Positions 1-9,096 are shown, counted from the stretch's first letter. The stretch is 51,359 nucleotides of DNA from Lachnospiraceae bacterium (GCA_016291405.1 JAEEXG010000014.1:1-51359), one strand, 5' to 3'. Made by a program: numbers and translations. The notes: generated by a model not told the origin, from the sequence alone.

Positions 1-2
1 AA

Positions 3-209
3 ATCATCGCTGTAGAAAATGACGACGCTTTTGCGGCAGCAAAGCTTTTGGCAAAGAAGGAAGGCATCCTTGTAGGCATTTCTTCAGGCGCAGCCCTTCA
101 CGCAGCGTTCGAACTTGCAAACAAGCCAGAAAACAAGGGAAAGACAATCGTAGCTCTTCTTCCCGACTCAGGCGACAGATACTATTCAACAGCATTATTT
201 ACAGACTAA
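3..209 (+). CDS. cysK: Cysteine synthase (O-acetylserine sulfhydrylase), C-terminal end only
   Basis: The open frame runs in from the left edge and stops at 207-209, giving the last 68 residues. It reads [21 protein letters not shown], then GISSGAA, and ends [13 protein letters not shown]. The SGAA loop and the PDSG-RYYST end are typical of the PLP-dependent CysK/CysM family, which makes cysteine from O-acetylserine and sulfide in the cytoplasm. The N-terminal half with the catalytic lysine lies outside the window, so CysK cannot be separated from cystathionine-beta-synthase-like paralogs with certainty. A strong hairpin follows the stop, so this is the last gene of its transcript. Confidence 0.85.
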   Translation: MIAVENDDAFAAAKLLAKKEGILVGISSGAALHAAFELANKPENKGKTIVALLPDSGDRYYSTALFTD

Positions 210-232
210 TAGCAAACACCAATACACAAATC

Positions 233-278
233 TTTAAACAGCCCTTTGTATGTGCCTCCATACAGGGGGCTGTTTAAA
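233..278 (+). terminator. Rho-independent terminator after cysK
   Basis: A stem of about 20 bp (TTTAAACAGCCC on the left, GGGGGCTGTTTAAA on the right, two G-U pairs) closes a short TGCC-type loop 24 bases after the cysK stop. The T-run is short, so termination may rely on the stem's length. Confidence 0.8.
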
Positions 279-402
279 TTTCGCGCATAAATTTAGGTAA
301 ATCTCTATTTTTATGATAGAATGTGAAAGAAGATTTTTATGGGACCTTTAATTGAGTTTTTCAATGTAAAAGTCGCAAGGCCGGTGCTTAAGGGAAAGAA
401 AA

Positions 403-1092
403 ATGAGTAAAGCAATTCAGATAGTAATAGTTGAAGATGACAAAGATTTAAATAGCGGGCTTTGCAAGGCACTTAAAAGCGAAGGAAGAAACATTGTATC
501 TTGCGATAGCATAAAAGCGGCGAAAGAGCAGATTTTTTTATCAACTCCAAGTCTAGTGCTTTTAGATATTAATCTTCCGGACGGAAGCGGCCTTGACCTT
601 TTAAAGAAGATAAAAGAAGAAGGCCTTAAAGTGCCTGTAATTATGCTTTCTGCCAATGACACCGACGCAGACGTGGTAACGGGCCTTGATTTAGGGGCTG
701 ATGACTATGTCACAAAGCCTTTTTCTTTAAACGTTTTAAGGGCAAGAGTGAATGCACAGCTTCGAAAGGTTGAAGAAACCGGTTCAAAGGAAGATATAGT
801 TAAAATCGATAAGTTTTCTTTTGACTTTGATAAAATGATATTTACGGTTGGCGGAAGCGAAGTGAGCCTTAGTAAGACAGAGCAGCGCTTGCTTAAGATG
901 CTTGTTTTAAATAAAGGCATCACACTTTCAAGGGATGACCTTATAGACAGGCTTTGGACAGACGGCGCAGAGTTTGTGGATGAAAACGCTCTTTCCGTTG
1001 CCATAAAGAGGCTAAGAGATAAGCTTGAAGCCAAAGACTACATTAAGACAATCTACGGGCTTGGATATCAGTGGGTGAAGAGCGATGAGTGA
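403..1092 (+). CDS. OmpR/PhoB-family response regulator
   Basis: A 229-residue two-domain regulator. The receiver domain (about 1-120) carries the acidic pocket E11-D12-D13, the phospho-acceptor D55 in LLDINLPDGSG, S83 and K105 in DDYVTKPF. The C-terminal winged-helix domain (about 130-226) ends with the usual GLGYQW strand. It should bind DNA when phosphorylated by the kinase encoded next, whose start overlaps this stop by 8 bases. The two-component pair followed by an ABC exporter is the arrangement seen in Bce/Vra-type peptide-antibiotic sensing, so control of the exporter genes is likely. That link is inferred from order only. A GGGAAAG ribosome site precedes the ATG. Confidence 0.93.
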   Translation: MSKAIQIVIVEDDKDLNSGLCKALKSEGRNIVSCDSIKAAKEQIFLSTPSLVLLDINLPDGSGLDLLKKIKEEGLKVPVIMLSANDTDADVVTGLDLGADDYVTKPFSLNVLRARVNAQLRKVEETGSKEDIVKIDKFSFDFDKMIFTVGGSEVSLSKTEQRLLKMLVLNKGITLSRDDLIDRLWTDGAEFVDENALSVAIKRLRDKLEAKDYIKTIYGLGYQWVKSDE

Positions 1093-1993
1093 TTGGATGC
1101 TGTATGTATTGATTCCCCTATGCGTTTTAATGGTTCTTACGATTGCTTTTTGCATTTATAAAACCATCAAGGCAAATAAAACAATTGAAGGCATCGAAGA
1201 AATGCTTGATAGCGCCATAAAGGGAGAGTTTAGCGAAAAGGAATTTAGCGAAGAAAAGATTTCAAAGCTTGAGTCAAGGTTCTCAGATTTCTTAAATTCT
1301 TCTTCTTTGTCTGCATTAAACATAAAAAAAGACAGAGATAAAATAAAGACTTTAATTTCCGATATTTCCCATCAAACAAAGACTCCCATCGCAAACTTGC
1401 TTTTACATAGCGAGCTTTTGATGGAATCTGATTTAACGGCTGAGCAAAGAGAAAGCCTTGATGCCATATCATCTGAAGCTGAGAAATTAAGGTTCTTGGT
1501 GGATGCACTTGTTAAATTATCAAGACTTGAAAACGGAATCTTGACCCTTAGCCCCGAAAAAGAAGACGTAGGGCGCTTAATAAAAGAAATCGCTTTATCC
1601 ATGCGAAAGAAAGCTGAAGCAAAGGGGCTTTACTTAAATGTGACGGAAGATAGCGCAGAGGCTTCTTTTGACTATAAATGGACCCTTGAAGCTGTTAGTA
1701 ACATTGTGGATAACGCAATAAAATATACAGAGGCCGGTGGAATAACTATCTCTTTACAAGCCTCTGAAATGTTTGTGTGCATCATCGTTAAAGATACAGG
1801 CATCGGCATTTTGGAAGAAGATATTCCCAAAATCTTTGCCCGCTTTGAGCGCTTACAATCTTCCAAAGAAAAAGAAGGCGTAGGAATCGGCCTTTATCTT
1901 GCCCGCGAAATCCTTCAAAAAGAAGGTGGCTATATTAAGGTTAAATCCAAGAAGGGCGAAGGATCTGAATTCTTTATATACATTAAAAGGTAA
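1085..1993 (+). CDS. Membrane sensor histidine kinase
   Basis: A 302-residue kinase. One clear N-terminal membrane segment is seen (about residues 5-25) with almost no extracellular loop. The H-box is ISHQTKTP with H96, the N-box NIVDNAIKY lies around 206-214, G1 is DTGIGI at about 237-242, the F-box is FARF, and G2 is GVGIGL near 265-270. The small sensory part resembles intramembrane-sensing kinases, which usually take their signal from a partner transporter. The ABC exporter genes downstream would fit that role. The gene overlaps the regulator by 8 bases, so translation is probably coupled. Its stop codon sits at the very start of palindromic element A1. Confidence 0.93.
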   Translation: MSDWMLYVLIPLCVLMVLTIAFCIYKTIKANKTIEGIEEMLDSAIKGEFSEKEFSEEKISKLESRFSDFLNSSSLSALNIKKDRDKIKTLISDISHQTKTPIANLLLHSELLMESDLTAEQRESLDAISSEAEKLRFLVDALVKLSRLENGILTLSPEKEDVGRLIKEIALSMRKKAEAKGLYLNVTEDSAEASFDYKWTLEAVSNIVDNAIKYTEAGGITISLQASEMFVCIIVKDTGIGILEEDIPKIFARFERLQSSKEKEGVGIGLYLAREILQKEGGYIKVKSKKGEGSEFFIYIKR

Positions 1994-2235
1994 ATTCTTT
2001 CAGTTTTGCTTTAAAGGATGTTTACTGGGGGGCGAAGATACATTTATATTCCCAAAACACTTTAGAAGCGTTCTTAACGGAGTTGAAATCCACCCCGAAA
2101 CCCTTAGGCGCGAAGACATTTCTGAGCGTCTTAGCGTTTCGTGGGTTAGTTCAACGGAGTGTTGCTTCGTTTTGGGAATATAAATGTATCTTCGCCCCCC
2201 AAAAAAATACAAATCTTTCAAAACTGAAAGAATTT
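1992..2235. repeat. Long palindromic element A1
   Basis: A nested inverted repeat fills the gap between the kinase and the ABC genes. Outer 17-base arms (1992-2008 and 2219-2235, starting AAATTCTTTCAG) are perfectly complementary. Inner 32-base arms (2027-2058 and 2169-2200, starting GGGGGGCGAAG) are also perfectly complementary. The 110-base core 2059-2168 is about four-fifths identical by eye to the reverse complement of the core at 47965-48072. No credible coding frame lies inside. As RNA it would form one very long hairpin right after the kinase stop codon. Confidence 0.9.
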
Positions 2236-2280
2236 AGCATGTAACCGGAAAGATTCTTGAAAGATTTAAATGAGATACTA

Positions 2281-2311
2281 AGTGCGTGGAAAGAAAACCA
2301 CGCACTTTTTT
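2281..2311 (+). terminator. Hairpin terminator or attenuator before the ABC genes
   Basis: AGTGCGTGG (2281-2289) pairs perfectly with CCACGCACT (2298-2306) around an A-rich loop and is followed by a T-run. It separates the two-component genes from the ABC operon, either ending the first transcript or attenuating read-through. It also rules out the upstream in-frame start at 2282 for the next gene. Confidence 0.8.
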
Positions 2312-2335
2312 ATTGAAATAGTAGAGGGAGAGAAA

Positions 2336-3016
2336 ATGAGTATTTTAAAAGCAGTAGATTTAAAGAAAGTTTACGGACAAGGCGAGAGCGAAGTAAAGGC
2401 CTTAGACGGAGTAAACTTGGAAGTTAAAAAAGGAGAATTTGTGGCTATTGTCGGTACGTCGGGTAGCGGCAAGTCTACGCTTCTTCATATGCTTGGAGGC
2501 TTGGACCGCCCCACGGCCGGAAAGGTGGAAATTGACGGAAAAGACATTTTTTCTTTAAAAGATGATGCACTTACGATTTTTAGACGAAGAAAGATCGGAT
2601 TTGTGTTTCAGGCCTATAATTTGGTGCCTGTTTTAAACGTCTATGAAAACATCGTGCTTCCAATGGAGCTTGACGGAGAGAAGATTGATAAAGCCTATGT
2701 GGATGAAATAATCGATACTTTGATGCTTACATCGAAAAAAGAATCACTTCCCAATCAATTGTCAGGGGGCCAGCAGCAAAGAGTGGCAATTGCAAGAGCT
2801 TTGGCTTTTAGACCTGCCATTATATTGGCGGATGAACCTACCGGAAACCTTGATTCTAAGACAGGTCAGGACGTTTTGAGTCTGCTTAAAGTATCTGCCG
2901 AGAAGTTTTCTCAGACCATTGTAATGATCACTCACAACGATGAAATTGCCCAGCTTGCCGACAGAATCATAAGAATCGAAGACGGAAAGATTGTTTCGGA
3001 AAGAGAGGTTAAATAG
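2336..3016 (+). CDS. ABC transporter ATP-binding protein (MacB/LolD/BceA type)
   Basis: A 226-residue ATPase. Visible motifs are Walker [10 protein letters not shown], the Q-loop in [11 protein letters not shown], the signature LSGGQQQR, Walker [14 protein letters not shown] and the H-loop ITHNDEI. The GNLDSKTG stretch after Walker B is typical of the MacB/LolD/BceA group, whose members power export or release of peptides and lipoproteins. I chose the ATG at 2336 because it follows GAGGGAGAG, whereas the earlier in-frame ATG at 2282 lies inside a terminator hairpin. The permease gene starts 5 bases after the stop. Confidence 0.93.
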   Translation: MSILKAVDLKKVYGQGESEVKALDGVNLEVKKGEFVAIVGTSGSGKSTLLHMLGGLDRPTAGKVEIDGKDIFSLKDDALTIFRRRKIGFVFQAYNLVPVLNVYENIVLPMELDGEKIDKAYVDEIIDTLMLTSKKESLPNQLSGGQQQRVAIARALAFRPAIILADEPTGNLDSKTGQDVLSLLKVSAEKFSQTIVMITHNDEIAQLADRIIRIEDGKIVSEREVK

Positions 3017-3021
3017 GCGCC

Positions 3022-5661
3022 ATGAAGGTTAACAACAAAAAGTGCGTTCGAAAGATCGCAAAACGGTGCCTTTTTTCAAACAAAAGGCGAAACGTCATCA
3101 CGATGGCGGCGATTGTCTTAACGGCAGTCCTTTTTACCACCCTTTTCACAATCACCCTTTCAATTAATGCTTCTTATGAAACAAGCATTTTTAGACAGCT
3201 TGGGGGCAAGAACCACGGTACCTTTAAAGAGGTATCAGACGATAAGCTTGATATTTTAAAAGAAAACAAGCACATAAAAGAATATGGTGAGAGAAGAGTG
3301 GCGGGCGTTTGTGCAGATGTGCCTTTCACAAAGCAGTCTGCGGAAGTAAGCTACATGGATAAAAACTGCACCAAATGGAGCTTTGTGGAGCTTAAAGAGG
3401 GAAGGCTTCCCGAAGCTTTCAATGAAGTAATAATGGACACCGAAGCCTTGAGGCTTTTGGGCAAAGAACCTATCCTGGGGGAAGAGATAGAGATTTCATT
3501 TAATATAAACGGTTTAACCGAAGAGAAGGCAAAGGTTACTGACACCTTTGTGCTTGTAGGATACTGGGATTATGATGCCATAAGTCCCGTTCACTACATA
3601 AATGTGTCAAAAGAATATGTTGATGCATTCAATGATACCATTGTCAAAAATGGCTACAACCCTATAAGAACAGACTTAAACGTAATGTTTTCTTCATCCT
3701 TAAACGTGGTATCTAAGATGGAGAAAATCGAGGCAGAATGCGGATTCCAGCCTGTTGATGCAAGAGAAGACAATTATGTCAGATTCGGTGTAAACCCGGG
3801 CTTTATGCTATCAGATGCTTCAAGCAGCCTTAATTTAGACACAATTTTACCTGTTCTTGCTTTTGCGCTTTTGGTGGTATTTACGGGATATTTGATCATT
3901 TATAATGTTTTCCAGATTTCCGTTGCCTCAGATATTCGCTTTTACGGCCTTTTAAAGACCATCGGTACCACAAAGAAACAGCTTAAAAGAATAATCAGAA
4001 ACCAGGCCTTGCTTTTGTGCGTAGTGGCAGTTCCTGTAGGGCTTCTTCTTGGCTACGGCCTTGGGGCGCTTCTTACACCCGCTGTTTTAAAGACAAGCAC
4101 CATTTCTTTAAATTCACTCACCATAAGCACATCACCCTTGATATTCATAGGTGCTGCGATTTTTGAAGTGTTCACGGTGCTTATATCCGTATCAAAGCCC
4201 GGTCGAATGGCTGCAAAGGTGTCTCCCGTTGAGGCTACAAGATACACGGAAAATACGGGAGTTACCAAAAAGAAAAAGGCCACAAAGGGCGCAAAAGTCA
4301 CGAAGATGGCCTTTGCAAATATGGAAAGAAACAAAAAGAAAACAGTCCTTGTGTTTGTATCCATAGCTCTTTCTTTGGTCATATTAAATGTGGTTAACCT
4401 TTTTGTAGGAGGCTTTGACTCTGAAAAATGGCTTAACTCAATGGTGGCTTCTGACTTTGTGGTGGGAAATGTCAGATACTTTAAGTATCAAGGCTCAACC
4501 TTTGACTCCCTTCCTGTAGAGACTGTTGATTATATTAAAGAAAACGTAAATGCATCCGCGGGAGGCTTTGGCTACGATGTGGCAGCGATTCCTCTTATAA
4601 AAGTGGGGGATGATCTGTTTCAAAAATACATTGAAAGAAGCGGAGACACCATAGATTTTTCGAAAAATGAAGGTGACGGACTTCACTACATGGGCTGTGT
4701 GGCCGAAGGCTTGGATGAAGACTTAATAGATAAGCTTGTGGTGTTTGAAGGTGACGTATCTTTACTTAACGATCCAAGCAAACAATATGTTGCCATAATG
4801 ACGGATGAGGATGAATACGGTAATTTGTACCTTGATGAAAATGTGCCTAAGGTAGGGGAGACGGTTTCTTTTTCCATAGCGGACGGTGTTGAATTTATAG
4901 ATAAAACTACAGGAAAAGTGCCTGATGACATGGTGTATTCAAACCCTGAAAACATAAAGGGTAGATACTTGGGATTAAGAGAAAAGGAATACACGGTCTG
5001 TGCATACGTTGGCGTGCCCATGGGAATAAGCCCCAGAAGAGGAACATGGGCCTATGACCTTGTGTTTGGAAGAGACACATTAAAAGATATTGCCGGGGAT
5101 GCAATGGTGCCTATGTTTTATGCCTTTGACACAGATTCGCCTGAAGATGAAGAGGCGGCCGAAGCCTTTGTTAGCAAGGTTATAGCCGATTCAAACGGAA
5201 TCCTTGAATACGAAAGCAAGGCTGTAAAGAGAGCGGAGTTTGACAACTTTAAAAATATGTTCACCCTTCTTGGAGGTGTGCTTTGCTTAATCATCGGATT
5301 TGTAGGCGTGCTTAACTTCTTTAACACCATTATGGCAAGCATTATTTCAAGAAAGAACGAGCTTGCGATTTTGCAGGCGATCGGCATGACGGGAAAGCAG
5401 GTAAAGAAGATGCTTATGACGGAGGGCCTTATTTATACGGTGGGCTCCGGAGCTATCGCTTTGATTCTATCAATTGCTTTTGCACCCTTAATAAATCTAG
5501 CCTGTGAAGAAATGTTTTGGTTTTATTCAGGCCACTTTTCAATAATGCCCTTTGCGTATGTGATGCCTGTGATTGCGATACTTGGCTTTTTGGTGCCTTT
5601 AATGGCTTACGGAAAGTTATCAAAAGCAAGCATTGTTGAAAGAATAAGAGAAATAGGTTAA
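3022..5661 (+). CDS. FtsX-like ABC transporter permease
   Basis: An 879-residue permease with two FtsX-type halves. After a first membrane segment (about 27-50) comes an extracellular region of about 220 residues, then three membrane segments (about 272-297, 327-350 and 365-390). A second half repeats the plan: one segment at about 437-460, a large outside domain of about 280 residues, and three C-terminal segments (about 747-768, 801-828 and 843-864). This duplicated form with large ectodomains fits transporters that move or remove peptides or lipids at the outer membrane face. With the adjacent ATPase it should form one complex. The substrate is unknown; antimicrobial-peptide resistance is a guess from the linked two-component system. 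Confidence 0.9.
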   Translation: MKVNNKKCVRKIAKRCLFSNKRRNVITMAAIVLTAVLFTTLFTITLSINASYETSIFRQLGGKNHGTFKEVSDDKLDILKENKHIKEYGERRVAGVCADVPFTKQSAEVSYMDKNCTKWSFVELKEGRLPEAFNEVIMDTEALRLLGKEPILGEEIEISFNINGLTEEKAKVTDTFVLVGYWDYDAISPVHYINVSKEYVDAFNDTIVKNGYNPIRTDLNVMFSSSLNVVSKMEKIEAECGFQPVDAREDNYVRFGVNPGFMLSDASSSLNLDTILPVLAFALLVVFTGYLIIYNVFQISVASDIRFYGLLKTIGTTKKQLKRIIRNQALLLCVVAVPVGLLLGYGLGALLTPAVLKTSTISLNSLTISTSPLIFIGAAIFEVFTVLISVSKPGRMAAKVSPVEATRYTENTGVTKKKKATKGAKVTKMAFANMERNKKKTVLVFVSIALSLVILNVVNLFVGGFDSEKWLNSMVASDFVVGNVRYFKYQGSTFDSLPVETVDYIKENVNASAGGFGYDVAAIPLIKVGDDLFQKYIERSGDTIDFSKNEGDGLHYMGCVAEGLDEDLIDKLVVFEGDVSLLNDPSKQYVAIMTDEDEYGNLYLDENVPKVGETVSFSIADGVEFIDKTTGKVPDDMVYSNPENIKGRYLGLREKEYTVCAYVGVPMGISPRRGTWAYDLVFGRDTLKDIAGDAMVPMFYAFDTDSPEDEEAAEAFVSKVIADSNGILEYESKAVKRAEFDNFKNMFTLLGGVLCLIIGFVGVLNFFNTIMASIISRKNELAILQAIGMTGKQVKKMLMTEGLIYTVGSGAIALILSIAFAPLINLACEEMFWFYSGHFSIMPFAYVMPVIAILGFLVPLMAYGKLSKASIVERIREIG

Positions 5662-5692
5662 AAAAGGCCGGTCCTTTGTGGACCGGCTTTTA
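5661..5692. terminator. Bidirectional terminator between permease and cls
   Basis: GCCGGTCC (5667-5674) pairs with GGACCGGC (5680-5687), with A-runs on the left and T-runs on the right. The same hairpin can end the plus-strand ABC operon and the minus-strand cls gene. Confidence 0.85.
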
Positions 5693-5694
5693 AA

Positions 5695-7254
5695 TTACAT
5701 TAACGGTGCTAAGAACTTAAGTAAGTTACCTGCTACCTTATAAAAGAACTTTTCGTTCTTTATGGTTTCGGGAGTGACGGTTGAGCAAACCTGCAAGGTA
5801 TCTTCATAGTCTTTCTCGATATCTTTTATGCAGCTGCATTCGTAAAGGTATGTGGCGCATTCAAAGTGGTGATATAAGCTTCTGTAGTCTAAGTTTATGG
5901 TGCCAACAACCGCTGTTTTATCATCGCTTACAAAGACTTTTGAATGGATAAATCCGGGAGTGTATTCAAAAATCTTTACGCCTGCCTCTGTAAGGCGTCT
6001 GTAGTGAGCCTTTGCAAAGGCGTAGGCAAGCTTTTTATCGGGAATGCCGGGTAAAATAAGCTTTACGTCCACTCCGCGAAGTGCCGCATATTTAAGGGCA
6101 TTTTCAAGTTCTCCATCAAGAATTAAGTATGGAGTCATGATGTGCACGTAATGTTCTGCCCTGTTTATAATGTCTAAATAAACGGTTTCCGCAACTTTTT
6201 CTTCATCCAAAGGAGAGTCTGCATAAGGCATCACAAAACCTTTGCTTTTTACTTTATCTGCTGACTGAAGATAGTAGTGATACTCAGGCGCCGGCTCATC
6301 CACGTTCCACATCTGAAGGAACAAAAGCGTGAAACTTAAAGTGGCGCTTCCTTCAAGGCGAAGGCCCGCATCCTTCCAGTGTCCGAAGAGAACCTTTCTG
6401 TTTATGTATTCATCCGCAAAGTTTGTGCTTGCGTTATAAGAAATCTTTGAGTCAATAACCACAATCTTTCGGTGGTCTCTGTAATTATAGTGAGAAGAAA
6501 GCACGGGCTTAATGGGAGAAAAGGGCTTTGCCTTAATGCCTTGCTTTCTTAAAAGCACGTCGTAGTTCATGGGAAGAGAACGGATCTCGTTGGTGCCATC
6601 GTATAGCACGCGAACGTCTACCCCTTCTTCTACCTTTTTAATCAAAATCTTTAAAACTTCGCCCCACATGTAGCTTTCTTCGATAATGAAGGACTCTATG
6701 AAAATAAACTCTTTGGCTTTTTTAAGGTCTTTAAGAAGATCTTCAAAGAGCTCTTCTCCGCCTTTATAATACTTAAGCTTTGTGTCTTCATATACAGGGA
6801 AACATCCGAAATTGTTTATGTATTTATAAAGGTTGTAGGCACCTAAGTCTTTCTTTTCAAATTTCTCTATGGTTTCTTTGTCCTGTTCAAGGATGTCTTT
6901 TGTGTCTAAATAAACGGAATTTACCCGGTCTGAAAGGCGTCTGTTTATAAAGTTCTTTCTTGTAAACCAAAGGATAAAGGCTCCGGGAATGGGAAATACT
7001 GCGATTAAAAGCATCCAGGTAAGCTTCGCCGTCGCATCCATGGAGCAGTTAAAAAGGTATAACACCATCACAAATGTGAAGGCTGTTAAGATACCCGAAA
7101 TCCATGGAAAATAGTGGCGAAGCAAGGTATATGAGAGCACCGCCAGTGCGATTTGAAGCACAAATAATAAGAATAAAAATAGGAATCTACTGAAAATTAG
7201 TGGCAGAATGCCTTTTCTTTTAGGCTTTGCCAAGTGAAAAAATGATTCGTTCAT
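5695..7254 (-). CDS. cls: Cardiolipin synthase, phospholipase D family
   Basis: A 519-residue enzyme, the usual length for bacterial ClsA-like proteins. Two to three hydrophobic segments lie in the first 100 residues, followed by two PLD half-sites: HRKIVVID (H261, K263, D268) and HSKVFVSD (H437, K439, D444). These HxKx4D motifs form the active site that condenses two phosphatidylglycerols into cardiolipin at the membrane. It is transcribed alone and converges on the ABC operon. The upstream AGGGAGGGGTCC stretch gives a good ribosome site. Confidence 0.95.
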   Translation of the reverse strand: MNESFFHLAKPKRKGILPLIFSRFLFLFLLFVLQIALAVLSYTLLRHYFPWISGILTAFTFVMVLYLFNCSMDATAKLTWMLLIAVFPIPGAFILWFTRKNFINRRLSDRVNSVYLDTKDILEQDKETIEKFEKKDLGAYNLYKYINNFGCFPVYEDTKLKYYKGGEELFEDLLKDLKKAKEFIFIESFIIEESYMWGEVLKILIKKVEEGVDVRVLYDGTNEIRSLPMNYDVLLRKQGIKAKPFSPIKPVLSSHYNYRDHRKIVVIDSKISYNASTNFADEYINRKVLFGHWKDAGLRLEGSATLSFTLLFLQMWNVDEPAPEYHYYLQSADKVKSKGFVMPYADSPLDEEKVAETVYLDIINRAEHYVHIMTPYLILDGELENALKYAALRGVDVKLILPGIPDKKLAYAFAKAHYRRLTEAGVKIFEYTPGFIHSKVFVSDDKTAVVGTINLDYRSLYHHFECATYLYECSCIKDIEKDYEDTLQVCSTVTPETIKNEKFFYKVAGNLLKFLAPLM

Positions 7255-7363
7255 AAGGACCCCTCCCTAGTACTGTTCACTTAATTATACATTATAAGTC
7301 AAGTTTTTCCTAAATTTGCAGGGATTTCTTACAAAAATGTAAGGAAAAAGTAAGCAAAAACAA

Positions 7364-7392
7364 TTGAGATTGAGCCTTTAGCGTGCTAAAGT
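7364..7392 (+). promoter_or_regulatory. Sigma-A-type promoter for the DUF4003 gene
   Basis: TTGAGA (7364-7369), a 17-base spacer and TAAAGT (7387-7392), placed 34 bases before the chosen ATG. Confidence 0.6.
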
Positions 7393-7426
7393 ATTCATAT
7401 CAAAACAATCTATGAGGAGGAACGTT

Positions 7427-8404
7427 ATGAATGAGGCTTTAAAGGCAAGAGTTGAGCTTCTTGCAAAGAACAGAGAGGTTTTTTCAAAGAATTTTAAATG
7501 GAGCCACGCTCTTGTTTATCCGGTGGCAGGTCTTATTTACACAGGAGAGGATAAGCTTGCGGACAAGGTAAAGCTTAGCGAGAGTAAAAAGATTTTAACT
7601 AAGAATGCAGGTTGCTTTTCTTCTTTTAGAAACAACTTATATGCAGCGGTTGTTTCAAAGATGTCTTTATCAGAAAATCCCGCTGAATACCTTGAAAGAG
7701 CAAAGAAAGCATACGATGAGTTAAAGAGAGGAAGAGTCTTTGGAACAGACTACATTGCTTTAACAGCCCTCGGTCTTGCTGATTTAAAAGAAGGAATCAG
7801 GGTGGAAGAAATCATCGATAAGACAAAGAAAATCATGCACGACATGAATAAGATTCATCCCATTTTGACAGATGATGACGATATGGTGCTTGTAAGCTTA
7901 CTTGCAATGACCACAGACCCTGTAGAAAAGATCGTTGAAGATACTGAAAGCTGCTATCTTATCATGAAGAACAAATTCCATGATTTAAACGCAGTTCAGT
8001 CTTTAAGCCACGTAATGGCTTTGCAGGAAGGCACTTCAATTGAAAAGTGTGAAAAGGTTGAAGCTTTATTTGACGCCTTCAAGGCTTTAAAGAGAAGATT
8101 CCCCACCGATATGTCACTTCCTACTTTGGGAGCTCTCCTTGGAATCGATATGGATCCTCAAACACTTGCAAAGGAAATCGTTGAAGCTGCAGACTACTTA
8201 AAGACCTTTAAGGGCTTTGGAAGCTTCTCAATGGGAAACAGAACAAGACTTGTACTTGCTTCTTTACTTGCATCCGAGTGCTTCGCAACTGACAAGCGTC
8301 CTGCAAGATATGTAACTTTAACAAACATTCTTACAATGCTTATTGTCTCTGAAATTGTTATTTTAACAACCATCGCAACCACAGCTACTTCTGCAAGTCA
8401 TTAA
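7427..8404 (+). CDS. DUF4003 family protein
   Basis: A 325-residue protein, mostly alpha-helical by composition, with a pattern resembling DUF4003: an N-terminal region around SHALVYPVAGLIY, a middle IHPILTDDDDMV stretch and a C-terminal GSFSMGNRTRLVLASLLA segment. The last 25 residues are hydrophobic (TLTNILTMLIVSEIVILTTI), which could be a tail anchor or buried helix. Function of the family is unknown to me. The ATG at 7427 is preferred because it sits 6 bases after GAGGAGG; the earlier ATG at 7412 overlaps that ribosome site. It appears monocistronic, with its own promoter and terminator. Confidence 0.8.
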   Translation: MNEALKARVELLAKNREVFSKNFKWSHALVYPVAGLIYTGEDKLADKVKLSESKKILTKNAGCFSSFRNNLYAAVVSKMSLSENPAEYLERAKKAYDELKRGRVFGTDYIALTALGLADLKEGIRVEEIIDKTKKIMHDMNKIHPILTDDDDMVLVSLLAMTTDPVEKIVEDTESCYLIMKNKFHDLNAVQSLSHVMALQEGTSIEKCEKVEALFDAFKALKRRFPTDMSLPTLGALLGIDMDPQTLAKEIVEAADYLKTFKGFGSFSMGNRTRLVLASLLASECFATDKRPARYVTLTNILTMLIVSEIVILTTIATTATSASH

Positions 8405-8408
8405 TAAA

Positions 8409-8442
8409 TGAAATGGACGAAGCGTAAGCTTCGTCCATTGTT
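8409..8442. terminator. Bidirectional terminator
   Basis: AATGGACGAAGC (8412-8423) pairs perfectly with GCTTCGTCCATT (8428-8439) around a 4-base loop. It lies between convergent genes and can serve both. Confidence 0.85.
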
Positions 8443-8444
8443 GT

Positions 8445-8966
8445 TTACTTAATCTTTCTGATAAAATCCATCAATTCTTCCGAACAGTATTCTTTTATTA
8501 CAGGTATGAATCTATTTTTCGAAATGTACAGGTAAAAATAGTCTTTCTTTTCCTTAATCTTATAAAGCTCGCTGTAAGGTGTGATTCTGTTTCCCCTTGG
8601 AGTTTCAATTACAAGCCTATCACTGTAAAACTTAAGGTGTCTTTCAGAGTTGTAAAGACTTTTGTCTTGTCTAAAATTCTTCAAATTTCTTCTTAGTGCG
8701 ATGAATATAGTCAGAGGCATAACGATAGTTACTATTATAAGCGAAGGCCATAGTGTGTCTGTTCTATTTTTGTTTGCAAGTGAGAGTAAAAAACATGCCG
8801 CTACCAGCAATGCCCATGAAATTAGTAGTCTTAGCCATGGGCGAGCTCTTAGAATCAGCTTTTTATACACTTCTTCAGTTAATACGTAGTTTGCTTCATA
8901 GAGCGGAGATTCATTTTCAACCTCCGGCGTGGTTTCATTCTGAATTGTTGATGTTTCTGTGTCCAT
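8445..8966 (-). CDS. YcxB-like small membrane protein
   Basis: A 173-residue protein with two adjacent membrane segments in the middle (around residues 48-66 and 73-92). A C-terminal cytosolic part reads YNSERHLKFYSDRLVIETPRG and then PYSELYKIKEKKDYFYLYIS. This layout and the C-terminal pattern resemble the YcxB-like family, whose role is not established. It stands alone and converges on the DUF4003 gene. The start is supported by a GGAGG site (GGAGGCT on the coding strand) just upstream. Confidence 0.6.
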   Translation of the reverse strand: MDTETSTIQNETTPEVENESPLYEANYVLTEEVYKKLILRARPWLRLLISWALLVAACFLLSLANKNRTDTLWPSLIIVTIVMPLTIFIALRRNLKNFRQDKSLYNSERHLKFYSDRLVIETPRGNRITPYSELYKIKEKKDYFYLYISKNRFIPVIKEYCSEELMDFIRKIK

Positions 8967-9062
8967 TCTAGCCTCCTTATAAAGGAATTATGTGAATTCA
9001 ACTTTTTTCAGTTTATCATGTAATGTGTCTTCGGTCAAAGCTTCAAGTCCGCAAAGTAACAG

Positions 9063-9096
9063 AAAAAGAGCCTCGGAAAATCCGAGGCCTTTTCTG
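9063..9096 (-). terminator. Terminator after the beta-helix lipoprotein gene
   Basis: GCCTCGGA (9070-9077) pairs with TCCGAGGC (9081-9088). On the minus strand a T-run follows, so it ends transcription of the gene to its right. Confidence 0.8.

Noticed and set aside
370-395. CCGGTGCTTAAGGG near the response-regulator start as a B-element remnant
   Set aside because: Only about ten bases resemble the B core and no arm is present; chance is likely.
2000-2221. Short open frames inside element A1
   Set aside because: They arise from the palindrome, lack ribosome sites and give no recognisable protein.
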